Shown one piece after another: positions 12,529-20,560 of a stretch of 20,651 nt of DNA. Both the position numbers and the translations under genes were made by a program. The notes beneath the pieces are model-generated. The model was not told the origin of the DNA. It made no database searches and saw only the letters and a program-made list of their open reading frames with translations. The stretch covers positions 1 through 20,651 of the forward strand of contig CALHAO010000230.1 in NCBI GenBank assembly GCA_937931765.1, given 5' to 3'. The first letter of the stretch is position 1; each line of letters starts with the position of its first letter. This DNA comes from an uncultured Thiotrichaceae bacterium. Its GTDB lineage: Bacteria > Pseudomonadota > Gammaproteobacteria > Thiotrichales > Thiotrichaceae.

Positions 12529-15021
12529 ATGCGTAAACACTCCAGCGGTTTACCTGGGTTTTACCTGAAGTACATGGAAAGGTTTTTCCCCCAAGCGTGG
12601 AAGTCTGCGACTTCCACGGTAATACAGGGCATGCTGATAATAAGTCAGCTTGCCCTGCCAACGTTTGGGTATGCGTCCACTACTAATACCGATATATCCA
12701 TTCAATTGACATCTGACGCCATTCCGGAATCTGTTGTCGATTTGTTGAGTCAGGCTGACGCAGCTAAACAGCAGCATCTTCAGCAACAAGAAACCTATGT
12801 TAATGAACTAAATGCCCTGCAAAAGTCCAAATCAGCATTGGTAGAGCAACGGAGGTTTTATCAGAAAAGTGCTGAAATGCTACGCGCCAGAATTCGCTGG
12901 GCAAACTTCGTCGCACCTGCCAATTTCAGTGAAACAGAAGCTTTCTCCACACGTTTCAAGCGTGATAATTACTTCCTTAAAGTTGCTGGGCACAGGCGTG
13001 CTAATAATCCGCTGTCTCCGCTATTAGACAAACTGGAAACTCTGCACTGTGCTGAAAAGCCGGAAGAGGCTAAAAGCTTACTGAGTCAGTTAATTGGTAT
13101 CTCACCGGAAGGCATGGAGTGGCCGGATGAGTGGCTGGGTCAGCAAGCCGGGGGCGCTATGTTATTCGCTGGCTCGATCGATATTGCCTTGGGCACGCTT
13201 CACCGGACTATTGAACGTTTTCCTGAATTAAAAACGCTGAGCGAGCGTGTTGCCTTGCAGTGGAATTATTGCCCCTTACTGGGAGAAGATGGTGCATTTA
13301 ATAATCTGTCGCTGAAGGGTGAGCAGTTGCTGCGTAGCAAGGCTGGGGATGCTGTACCGCTGAATTGGAATGGATTCCGGAGCTGGGGTTTTCTGGATCA
13401 GCCAGGGGATGATGAGGGTCGTTATATCCCTGAATTATTAGATATATCTATCCCGTATTATGCTTATGAGATTTTTCTGCATCGTATTCATCAATTACGT
13501 TGTTTCCCGCACCCCACCACCGGAAAGTTGTACGTTGATGTGCAACAGGATCATTTACAGAATGCTAAGTTTTATCCGCGACCACCACAAAAGGAAGCTC
13601 AGAAATACCCGTTTAACTGGTACCCGTATTGCGAGCTGCCAAAGGTTAAACATCGTCTGCAAGCGGCTTGGCCGGAACATCTGTTTCAGCGTGTGGGGTA
13701 TAAAACCCAACAGTTACAACAGACGCTGGCGGAGACCGATGCTTCGATCGGCAAGTTAGAGACGTTGCAGAAAGAGCAGCAGGCTTTGTATCAATCGGAT
13801 CTGAATTACTTGAGGCAACAAATTAGCTTGCAGCTGGACGCTGAAAAAATTCGGGTGGCTGAACAGAAAGAGCAGGAACGTCAGGCTGTGTTACGCGAGC
13901 AAGAGCTGGAGCATCAACAGCAGTTGGCATTGCAACAGGAAAAAGAAAAGAAAGAACAGCAAGCCTTATTAGCAGAGAGGCAGCGTTTAGAAGCTGAAGC
14001 CTCGGCGGAACAGCAGCGTTTGGCAGTCATCGCTGCTGAGAAGAAACGTTTGGCTGCAATAGCCGCCGAGAAAAAGCGCTTGGCATTGTTGAAGGTTGCT
14101 GAACAAAACCGGTGGAGGGCATTAAAAGCGCAGGAGCAACGTATAGCAGCCGCTAAAGTAGCAGAAGACAAGGCTGAAAAAGCCAGATTGGCAGCTTTGA
14201 CTTTAAAGAAAAGGCGTGCGGCAGAATGGGAAGAAAAAAAACGTAAGGTGGCAGCTGAGGCATTAGCACGGAAGAAACGTTTGGCTGAGGCCAGAACAGA
14301 CTTTGCGTCGATGGTAGTGCCACCGAAGGAATTTATCCCCATTCCTGATGGTGCTGCTGGTGATTCCGGTAATAGTGGCGCTTTATCGGCACCGTTTGCC
14401 AGTACTAATACATCTAATAAAGCCAATGGTAAGAAAAAAGATGAAAAGCTGAATCTGTCAGCTACGTTCCTCTACGACATCCCGGCGGATGGCTCGAGGC
14501 CTTCAACCAAGTTAAGTTTTGGCTGGAAACCAGTGGAGAACTGGTTTGCCCGTGCTGCTGTGAAGCGTATTAAGGGTGAGGCCTACACCTATTCCTGGGG
14601 GCTGGGCTATAGCAACTGGCGACCCGGTACAACTTCTGTTCAGCTGAATAACTGGGGGCCGATTAAAGCGGGCGATGGTCTGTCAGTTGAGAAAGCTGTT
14701 CTGAGCGTTAGCCACAAAATCGATTCCCAGATCTTGCGTGATTATAAAATTTCTACTTCACTGGGAATTAGCCAGCCCATTAGTGGTGATTTGGCTGTCA
14801 ATGGTACTTTCCAATGGAGTCCTATTCCAAACTGGTATTTCCGCACCACAGCTTCCCAGAAAGTGAAGGGAGAGCCGACTAGATGGAGCTATGGTTTTGG
14901 TTATTACGATTGGCGACCGGAAACCTGGCGGGTTGAATACAGTAATTATAAAAATAATCGCTACCCGTTTGATAATTTCAGAGAAGGTTCGGTGACGATT
15001 AGCCGGTCATGGGAGTTTTGA
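12529..15021 (+). CDS. Putative outer-membrane export protein: signal peptide, coiled coil, C-terminal beta-barrel
   Basis: The 830-residue protein starts with a long signal-like leader ending near PTFGYA (about residue 49). A helical N-terminal domain follows (about 55-385), with WP- and Cys-containing stretches I cannot assign. Next comes a long Ala/Glu/Lys/Gln coiled coil (about 390-590) resembling TolA domain II and including the 10-residue repeat RLAxIAAEKK, then a Ser/Gly linker. The C-terminal 190 residues (641-830) are amphipathic beta-strands rich in Tyr and Trp, ending in ISRSWEF, the terminal-phenylalanine signature of outer-membrane barrels. The end resembles the C-terminal domain of NfrA, the N4 phage adsorption protein that partners the GT2 enzyme NfrB; that match is from memory. 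The likely role is a periplasm-spanning exit route for the polysaccharide. Start alternative: ATG 12574. Last gene of the operon. Confidence 0.7.
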   Translation: MRKHSSGLPGFYLKYMERFFPQAWKSATSTVIQGMLIISQLALPTFGYASTTNTDISIQLTSDAIPESVVDLLSQADAAKQQHLQQQETYVNELNALQKSKSALVEQRRFYQKSAEMLRARIRWANFVAPANFSETEAFSTRFKRDNYFLKVAGHRRANNPLSPLLDKLETLHCAEKPEEAKSLLSQLIGISPEGMEWPDEWLGQQAGGAMLFAGSIDIALGTLHRTIERFPELKTLSERVALQWNYCPLLGEDGAFNNLSLKGEQLLRSKAGDAVPLNWNGFRSWGFLDQPGDDEGRYIPELLDISIPYYAYEIFLHRIHQLRCFPHPTTGKLYVDVQQDHLQNAKFYPRPPQKEAQKYPFNWYPYCELPKVKHRLQAAWPEHLFQRVGYKTQQLQQTLAETDASIGKLETLQKEQQALYQSDLNYLRQQISLQLDAEKIRVAEQKEQERQAVLREQELEHQQQLALQQEKEKKEQQALLAERQRLEAEASAEQQRLAVIAAEKKRLAAIAAEKKRLALLKVAEQNRWRALKAQEQRIAAAKVAEDKAEKARLAALTLKKRRAAEWEEKKRKVAAEALARKKRLAEARTDFASMVVPPKEFIPIPDGAAGDSGNSGALSAPFASTNTSNKANGKKKDEKLNLSATFLYDIPADGSRPSTKLSFGWKPVENWFARAAVKRIKGEAYTYSWGLGYSNWRPGTTSVQLNNWGPIKAGDGLSVEKAVLSVSHKIDSQILRDYKISTSLGISQPISGDLAVNGTFQWSPIPNWYFRTTASQKVKGEPTRWSYGFGYYDWRPETWRVEYSNYKNNRYPFDNFREGSVTISRSWEF
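12596..12618. repeat. Perfect 10-bp inverted repeat (hairpin) inside the leader of the barrel gene
   Basis: CGTGGAAGTC and its exact reverse complement GACTTCCACG are separated by only TGC. The hairpin lies 67 bp into the barrel gene as annotated, within the sequence encoding the signal peptide, and before the alternative ATG at 12631. It has no U-tract, so it does not look like an intrinsic terminator. It could slow ribosomes or RNA polymerase, bind a protein, or be a dispersed palindromic element. No second copy was noticed in this window. Confidence 0.75.
14017..14106 (+). repeat. Three tandem 10-residue (30-bp) repeats in the coiled coil
   Basis: Codons for RLAVIAAEKK, RLAAIAAEKK and a diverged RLALLKVAEQ follow one another. 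The DNA copies differ at several third positions, so the repeat is old or maintained at protein level. It forms part of the TolA-like helix. Confidence 0.7.
14961..15021. other. 61-bp tail-to-tail overlap of barrel and cyclase genes
   Basis: The plus-strand barrel gene ends with TGA at 15019-15021 and the minus-strand cyclase gene ends with TAG at 14961-14963. Both reading frames use these bases. The barrel side encodes its essential terminal strand, the cyclase side a tail beyond the GGDEF domain. Confidence 0.85.
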
Positions 15022-17174
15022 GCGTGGAGTGTTTCGTAATGAACGACCTGATTTCTGCCCACTTCCTTAGCATGGTATAAGGCTTCGTCAGCAAATCCAA
15101 TGCACGAGTTTAGTGTCAGGCCTTGCGTATTATGAATGGTATAAACACCCACGCTAATACTTATTCTTGCGGCAACCTCAGAGGATTTATGCTCAATGGC
15201 TAGTGCCCAGATATTCTGCCGCATTTTCTCAGCTTGTCGGGTGGCGGCATCAGTTGGAGTATTCGGTAAGATCACCATAAACTCTTCACCGCCATAGCGG
15301 GCCGCCAGGTCAACTTTCCGGGTAAAACTGTTTTTGATGGCTTGTGCCACTTGTTTTAAGCATTCATCGCCTTCAAGGTGACCATAAGTGTCATTGTATT
15401 TTTTGAAGTAATCTATGTCGCAAAGCAGCAGGCTCAATGGGCTGTCAGACTGACGTTCAGCACGATTCCATTCCAGTTGTAAGACTTCATCCAAATGCCG
15501 CCGGTTGGATAGTCCGGTTAACGCATCCTGACGATTTTGTTCCTCCAGCTGCACATGTGCCAGTTGTAGTTCACTGTAAGCTTGATTGAGTTCTGCTTCG
15601 TGCTGTTTGCGCTCAGTAATATCACGAACGATGCCGGTATATTGTAATCCTTGTTGTGTCACTACTTTAGAGATCGACAACTCCAGAGGAATGAGTTTGC
15701 CATTCAGGTGCAGGCCATCAGTTTCCAGCCCTTTATTTACTTGTAAAATATTAAGATTATCATCCAGCAGGAATTTTGCGGCTTCAACGTGGCTTGTATA
15801 ATTCTGTTCGGGGATCAGTGATTTGACTGAAATCCCGATCATTTGATGCTGGCTATAGCCAAAAATGCGTTCGGCAGCCGCGTTAAAACTGGTGATTGTC
15901 CCCACTTCATCGGTCGAGATAATGCCCTCAACTGCATTATCCACGACTAACCTGAGCCGGGTTTCATTGTCGATTAGTGTTTTGCGCTCGCGATGCGCCA
16001 CAATCAATTGTGCCAGTGTTTGCAGTAGGACTTCCAGTTCGCCAAAAATGGAGTCGGTAAAGCCATTCTTATTGTTTACAAGGCATAAGGTGCCCACAAA
16101 TTGGTAACCGGTATACAGCGGCAGGCCCAGGAAGTTATTAATTTTATGATCATTGTCTAAGGGAAAGCCGAGTTGTTCACTCGAAATAACCGGGCCGTTG
16201 TTGATCAGTGGTTTACCCGTAGCCATCATCTTACCCAGCAGGGAGTCAGCCTGGCAAAGGCGCTGGCCTTCATCATTTGTCAACTTCATTACCGTATTAG
16301 TATGGCCTGAGTAGATGTGCAGCGTATTGTTAATGGATAGGGGCGATATGTATGGTTGTTTCTTATTATCCAGCATCAGCTCGCCGATCAGACCTTCACT
16401 ACAGTGCGTCAGTTCCAGAATTCTGCGTTGTAGCTCTAAGAAAACGTGTGAGGCTTCCTGCTCTGAAATGAACTTGCTTTGTACAAAACGGATCGTATCC
16501 TGAATGTCAGAGAAGTGGCTCATGGCTGTGTCGCGCTCATGAATCTTGCGCTGCATGATTTCAAGTGACTTACCTAACTGACCGACTTCATCCTGGCTAT
16601 GGATGACTGCGTCTGTTTGATAATTACCATTGGCGATTTGGTCAGCAAAGTGAGTCAGTTTGACCATAGGCTTGCGAATTAACATATCCAAAAATAATGA
16701 CATCGCAATAAAGGTCACCATCAGAATCAGCATGACATAAAGTTGTACTTTTTTAATGTAACTGACTTCTTGTTGGATCTGTAGCTGGAGGTCTAATTGG
16801 AGCTTTATTGAAGCATATTGCTTACCGTTGAAAATTATATTTCGTGTGAGTGATTCCAGTGCAGTGCCCTTGGGGATATAACGCCCGGATAGTGGATAAA
16901 CCCGAATACCGTCCACGTTAAACAATGATAAGGTGTACCAATATTTGCGTTCTGACAGAACGGTGTCGAGTGTATTGTAAACGTTCGCCAGGTCGCTCTC
17001 TAGAAGATCTGGCAGTAATGCAGTCGACAGTAAATCTATGTAAGTTGACTCTTGTTCTAGCTGTTTGCCCTTTGCCAGTTCTACATAGCTCGGGATCACA
17101 TAAAGCGAGCTATAAGCATAAACAGCCACTAATAACAGGGCAAAAGGTAGGATGAGTTTGAGACGTAGATTCAT
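14961..17174 (-). CDS. Membrane diguanylate cyclase: periplasmic sensor, HAMP, GAF, PAS, GGDEF
   Basis: The 737-residue protein has membrane segments at about 7-27 and 145-163 enclosing a periplasmic, Cache-like domain. HAMP follows (about 164-217), then a GAF domain (about 240-397), PAS (about 403-522) and GGDEF (about 545-712). The active-site loop is GGEEF at 628-632. A product-inhibition I-site, RKVD (619-622), sits at the standard spacing, and CDIDYFKKYNDTYGH carries the metal and substrate residues, so it should be an active, feedback-inhibited c-di-GMP synthase. It lies 5 bp after the PhnD-like binding-protein gene, which probably feeds it a ligand signal in the periplasm. Its 3' end overlaps the convergent barrel gene by 61 bp. 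The GT2 enzyme next door has no PilZ domain, so any c-di-GMP link to the polysaccharide must be indirect. Confidence 0.92.
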   Translation of the reverse strand: MNLRLKLILPFALLLVAVYAYSSLYVIPSYVELAKGKQLEQESTYIDLLSTALLPDLLESDLANVYNTLDTVLSERKYWYTLSLFNVDGIRVYPLSGRYIPKGTALESLTRNIIFNGKQYASIKLQLDLQLQIQQEVSYIKKVQLYVMLILMVTFIAMSLFLDMLIRKPMVKLTHFADQIANGNYQTDAVIHSQDEVGQLGKSLEIMQRKIHERDTAMSHFSDIQDTIRFVQSKFISEQEASHVFLELQRRILELTHCSEGLIGELMLDNKKQPYISPLSINNTLHIYSGHTNTVMKLTNDEGQRLCQADSLLGKMMATGKPLINNGPVISSEQLGFPLDNDHKINNFLGLPLYTGYQFVGTLCLVNNKNGFTDSIFGELEVLLQTLAQLIVAHRERKTLIDNETRLRLVVDNAVEGIISTDEVGTITSFNAAAERIFGYSQHQMIGISVKSLIPEQNYTSHVEAAKFLLDDNLNILQVNKGLETDGLHLNGKLIPLELSISKVVTQQGLQYTGIVRDITERKQHEAELNQAYSELQLAHVQLEEQNRQDALTGLSNRRHLDEVLQLEWNRAERQSDSPLSLLLCDIDYFKKYNDTYGHLEGDECLKQVAQAIKNSFTRKVDLAARYGGEEFMVILPNTPTDAATRQAEKMRQNIWALAIEHKSSEVAARISISVGVYTIHNTQGLTLNSCIGFADEALYHAKEVGRNQVVHYETLHAQNSHDRLIVTEPSLKLSNG

Positions 17175-17179
17175 GTGAC

Positions 17180-18007
17180 TTACTTCACATAAAACTCATC
17201 TAAGTTCATCGCATTGATCAACTGATAGTCATCTATGCTTGTTTCACCGGCGACTTTAATCGGAATTTTCTTTAGTAATTTGGCACCTGATTCTGTCGCA
17301 GCAATTTTCATCAGTGCGCGTTGAACGGCTAGCTTGACCTTTTCCGGGACTCTTTTGTGAACTGTAATGGGGTGAGGAGGGACTTCCTGAGTTTTACTGA
17401 TAATTTTCAGCTGGCTGGCGATGTGTTCGGGTTGTTGGGCCAACGTTTTTTGAACGCCACCCCCTGCGGCAGCCAGCCCGAGTGCGACATTGAGATAAAC
17501 AGAGGTGTGGCTGCTAACGTACATTTCCTCTATTTCAATGTTATGTTTGCGGCTGAACTCGGCGCGTGGGATGAGCGCCGCACCTAAGGCATTTGGCGCT
17601 GGAAAGGCTACTTTTTTGCCCTCTAACTCAGTTACTGATTGAAGCGGACTGTCTTTTTTAACCACGATAATGCCGTAAAGGCTGCGACCTACATCACGGA
17701 TAATAGGCTCATAGCCAGCATTTTTGTGCGCTACGATTGCGTGGTAAGGATTCATGTAAGCAAAGTCGAACCCTCCTTTGGTAAAGCTACGCTCGAAGGC
17801 CGGAATGTCCAGAGAACCAGAGAGTTTAAACTGTAGGCCCGTTTCTGTTTCCAATAAATCGAGTATCGGTTCCCATGTCTTGCTAATCCGTTCGGATGAA
17901 AACTGTGGCACCACACCAAACGAGTAGGTCGTTGAATCTGCTGTTGCTGTGTTGACCGTGAGGGTGGCGACCAAAGTCGTTAGGGTAAGTAGCAACATAT
18001 TTTTCAT
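17180..18007 (-). CDS. PhnD-like periplasmic phosphate/phosphonate-type binding protein
   Basis: The protein has a cleavable signal peptide (about 1-24, ending near TATADS) and a periplasmic binding fold of the PhnD family. Family marks are FGVVPQFSS near the mature start, FDFAYMNPYHA, GKKVAFPAPNALGAAL and a late PEKVKLAVQRALM helix. In transporters such proteins deliver phosphonate or phosphite, but no permease or ATPase gene is present here. Instead a periplasm-sensing diguanylate cyclase starts 5 bp downstream, so it is probably a sensor accessory that reports ligand to the cyclase; ligand unknown. Start choice: GTG at 18010 and ATG at 18007 are adjacent; AAGGTG is 5 bp before the ATG but only 2 bp before the GTG, so ATG is preferred. 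Confidence 0.85.
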   Translation of the reverse strand: MKNMLLLTLTTLVATLTVNTATADSTTYSFGVVPQFSSERISKTWEPILDLLETETGLQFKLSGSLDIPAFERSFTKGGFDFAYMNPYHAIVAHKNAGYEPIIRDVGRSLYGIIVVKKDSPLQSVTELEGKKVAFPAPNALGAALIPRAEFSRKHNIEIEEMYVSSHTSVYLNVALGLAAAGGGVQKTLAQQPEHIASQLKIISKTQEVPPHPITVHKRVPEKVKLAVQRALMKIAATESGAKLLKKIPIKVAGETSIDDYQLINAMNLDEFYVK

Positions 18008-18268
18008 CACGGCACCTTATTATTATATTGACTGTAAATTTTAGGTGATTTAGCGCGGTAGGTACATTTAAATCCGATTGTAGGTGGTGTCAACAGTGGC
18101 ATTTCATATGAGAATCGCGAGCAATTTCCAGGATTATCTCTTGTGTGAGAAGGCTGGTACTGATAACAATGCGCAACAATTCACGGTATGATAAACAGAC
18201 GCTACGAGGGGGTTGCAGCACTTTCTAGCTAATAATAAATTCCCATTACCGCCCTAGGAGGATGCTCA
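18008..18268. promoter_or_regulatory. Divergent intergenic region between binding-protein and ATP-grasp genes
   Basis: This 261-bp stretch contains no convincing gene. It must hold promoters for both flanking genes. On the plus strand TTGCAG (18213-18218) and TAAATT (18236-18241) are 17 bp apart, a weak promoter candidate. No terminator or riboswitch structure was recognised. Confidence 0.35.
18256..18261 (+). promoter_or_regulatory. Ideal Shine-Dalgarno of the ATP-grasp gene
   Basis: AGGAGG lies seven bases before the ATG at 18269. It is the strongest ribosome-binding site in the window and suggests high translation of this gene. Confidence 0.8.
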
Positions 18269-19726
18269 ATGAGCACTGAGAACAAGCCTAAGCTAAAAAA
18301 TGTCTCGGAAATACTCGAGTTCTTGAGAAAAAATACTACGCCGATCTATTTTATTTCCCCCACTCCTTTCAGTCTGTTAGGCCTTGAGCAGTGGGTGGGC
18401 AATCTGGAGTATGTTAATTATTTTGATACCTTCGCTGGCGCGCACCGTGATATTTTTGTGCCCTCTGACCAAGGCTACCAGGATTTTAAGTCGATGGAGG
18501 ATGTGGCTAACTATTTGCTGAAGCATCCTGAATTCGAAGCGCGAGTTAAAGAGAAGGGCGGGCACGGTAAAGCGCTGTTCGTGATGTTCGATGATGAAAC
18601 CGAAGAGCTGGCGGCTAAGTTAGGGTTAGATATTGCCCTGCCACCGGACGCGCTGCGCAACCGGATTGATTCAAAGATGGAAACCACTCGTTTGGGTAAT
18701 GAAGCGGGTGTGGCGAGTGCGCCGAATATTCTGGCCGAAGCGGATGATTATGAAACACTCATAACGCTGGCTAAGGAAAATAATCTCGGCACTGATCTGG
18801 TCGTACAAACGCCTTATGGTGACTCCGGGCGCACGACTTTTTTCATTAATAGTGAAGCAGACTGGGATCGTCACGCAGAGAAAATGCGTGATCAGGATCT
18901 TAAGATTATGAAGCGCATCAATCATCTGCCCGGTACGGTAGAAGCTTGTGCCACCCGCCACGGCACGTTGGTCGGGCCGGTGATGACGGATATTACCGGC
19001 TTTGAAGAAATTACCCCGTATAAGGGTGGCTGGTGTGGTAATGATGTTTCGCATAATCTGCTGGATCGCAAGATCGTCAATAAAGTGCAGAAGATGGCGC
19101 GGCAGTTGGGTGATCGTTTGTGGCAAGAAGGTTATAAAGGTGTGTTCTGCTTTGACTTCTTGCTGGATACTGATACCGAGGAAGTGTATCTCGGCGAAAT
19201 AAATCCACGTATTAGTGGTGCATCGCCGATGACTAACCTGATCACGACCACCTATGGTGGTCTGCCCTTATTCCTGTTTCATCTGCTGGAGTTCCTGGAT
19301 GTTGATTATGATCTGAGCGTTCACAATACCCAGGCACGGTGGAAGGATTATGATAATTGGAGCCAGTTAATTCTCAAGCAAACGGAAGATGAAGTGGGGC
19401 TGATTACTGAAGCACCGGCCTCTGGTATCTGGACAATGCATGAGGATGGTCATGTTGAATTTGGTCGTCCGGCGCAGCAGGTAACCAGTGTGACGCATGA
19501 GGATGAGGCGTTTTATATGCAGGTCTATACCATAGGTGACTATAGTTATCATGGCGCTGATCTGGGTATTCTGATGACGCGTGGCCGGATGCAGACGGCG
19601 GAGCGGGAGCTGTTTCCGCGTGCTAAAACCTGGAATGCAGGGATCAAGGCGCAATTTAAAACGGTGCCACTGGAAGACGGTGATGTAACGGTTATTCCGG
19701 ATACTTCTGTGGGTAAGTGGTTTTAG
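18269..19726 (+). CDS. Solitary ATP-grasp enzyme (biotin-carboxylase-like)
   Basis: The 485-residue protein has an ATP-grasp core. The nucleotide-lid motif VVQTPYGDSGRTTFF lies near 178-192, and the metal-binding end GVFCFDFLL...GEINPRISG near 291-317 gives E310, N312 and R314. Relatives are often labelled biotin carboxylase, but no biotin-carrier domain, AccB or carboxyltransferase is encoded nearby, so that label is doubtful. ATP-grasp enzymes join a carboxylate to an amine, thiol or bicarbonate through an acyl phosphate; the substrates here are unknown. The N-terminal 130 residues and C-terminal 120 residues are not assigned to known domains. Expression is probably strong (AGGAGG, spacing 7). 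It appears to be a single-gene unit; the cupin gene follows after 100 bp. Confidence 0.8.
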   Translation: MSTENKPKLKNVSEILEFLRKNTTPIYFISPTPFSLLGLEQWVGNLEYVNYFDTFAGAHRDIFVPSDQGYQDFKSMEDVANYLLKHPEFEARVKEKGGHGKALFVMFDDETEELAAKLGLDIALPPDALRNRIDSKMETTRLGNEAGVASAPNILAEADDYETLITLAKENNLGTDLVVQTPYGDSGRTTFFINSEADWDRHAEKMRDQDLKIMKRINHLPGTVEACATRHGTLVGPVMTDITGFEEITPYKGGWCGNDVSHNLLDRKIVNKVQKMARQLGDRLWQEGYKGVFCFDFLLDTDTEEVYLGEINPRISGASPMTNLITTTYGGLPLFLFHLLEFLDVDYDLSVHNTQARWKDYDNWSQLILKQTEDEVGLITEAPASGIWTMHEDGHVEFGRPAQQVTSVTHEDEAFYMQVYTIGDYSYHGADLGILMTRGRMQTAERELFPRAKTWNAGIKAQFKTVPLEDGDVTVIPDTSVGKWF

Positions 19727-19826
19727 GGTATTGGCTTTGAGGCTGATTTAACTTTGTGGGTGGGGTGTCTGGTTCTGTTGCTGGATGCCTCACCTGAGTC
19801 GCGATTTGGCGCTTAGTTTGAGGAAG

Positions 19827-20168
19827 ATGAACGTGATATCAAAGGAAACTGCAGAGCATTATAGGTGGGGGGAAGCTTGCGATGGTTGGCATTTGGTCAA
19901 GTCGCAAACCCTAAGTGTCATTCAGGAGCTGGTACCACCTGGCTGTAGTGAAGTTCAGCATTATCATGAACGATCTGAGCAATTTTTCTTTGTTCTGTCA
20001 GGCATTGCGACTCTTAATATAAACGGAGTTTCTCATCAGTTAATGCCTCAACAAGGCTTTCATGTTGAAGCTGGCGTAAAGCATCAACTCAGCAACGAGC
20101 ATAAAGAAAACCTGTCGTTTATTGTCACATCAACGCCGCCCAGTCACGGAGACCGGGTTGAGTTATAG
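19827..20168 (+). CDS. Small cupin-domain protein
   Basis: This is a single-cupin protein of 113 residues. Motif 1 is seen in VQHYHERSEQFFFVLSG (HxH, then Glu/Gln), and motif 2 in HVEAGVKHQLSN with its histidine, so a metal site is likely. The opening NVISKETAEHYRWG and CDGWHLVKS are typical of small cupins of unknown function. The frame is open from ATG 19785, but the natural family start corresponds to ATG 19827, which has GAGG just upstream; the longer version would add 14 residues of no evident homology. The reaction is unknown; members include sugar-binding, dioxygenase and regulatory proteins. It is on the same strand as the ATP-grasp gene 100 bp upstream, with no hairpin between them, so co-transcription is possible. 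Confidence 0.82.
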   Translation: MNVISKETAEHYRWGEACDGWHLVKSQTLSVIQELVPPGCSEVQHYHERSEQFFFVLSGIATLNINGVSHQLMPQQGFHVEAGVKHQLSNEHKENLSFIVTSTPPSHGDRVEL

Positions 20169-20197
20169 CAAGCAATTATAGCGGATCAAATTTCATA

Positions 20198-20560
20198 TCA
20201 TTTAATAGACGGATTAGTCAGTTCATCCGTACCTGACACACTCTCACCCGTCGGATCAAGCTTATTCTCCAGCCAGAAATTCTGAAACCCCTGCGTCCGC
20301 AGCCAGCGTTCCAGCCTATCCAAACTCGTCCATTCCCGGATATGTCCTCTGGCGCTAATCACAGTCACCCACTGCCCATCAATCAATAACAGTACGCTCC
20401 AGGCATGCGGGTGTTTACTGTGATCTCCAAAGCCGCCACCCTGAGTGAGTCGTGGAATGCGCCGGATGATTGGATATTCACTGATACGATACTGTGCTTT
20501 CAGTGCAGGCAGGTCACACTGACGCACGGAAATACCTGTCTCTGTGTAAATCGGCTCCAT
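20198..20560 (-). CDS. Hypothetical protein
   Basis: Not recognised. From ATG 20560 it is 120 residues, soluble, with no signal or membrane segment. It contains WSVLLLIDGQWVTVIS, a beta hairpin-like core, and REWTSLDRLERWLRTQGF, probably a helix, followed by a polar tail. The frame extends upstream to ATG 20617, but the extra 19 residues look non-native and GGAATGAA precedes the shorter start, so the shorter version is chosen. It converges with the cupin gene 29 bp away. The remaining 34 bp to the window edge hold nothing assignable. Plausibility rests on length and protein-like composition only. Confidence 0.6.
   Translation of the reverse strand: MEPIYTETGISVRQCDLPALKAQYRISEYPIIRRIPRLTQGGGFGDHSKHPHAWSVLLLIDGQWVTVISARGHIREWTSLDRLERWLRTQGFQNFWLENKLDPTGESVSGTDELTNPSIK

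Noticed and set aside
12596..12618. Hairpin considered as an intrinsic terminator after the second DUF3131 gene
   Set aside because: No run of T follows the stem and it lies within the next coding sequence.
13914..14426. Minus-strand 170-codon frame rich in Ala, Phe and Ser
   Set aside because: It is the antisense of the Ala/Lys/Glu coiled coil, where codon bias removes stops on the other strand.
18022..18027. Perfect TATAAT on the minus strand before the PhnD-like gene
   Set aside because: Transcription would start inside the Shine-Dalgarno (AAGGTG at 18013-18018), and no -35 hexamer lies at 16-18 bp.
18671..19126. Minus-strand 151-codon frame inside the ATP-grasp gene
   Set aside because: It is antisense to the conserved ATP-grasp core and has no upstream Shine-Dalgarno or domain signal.
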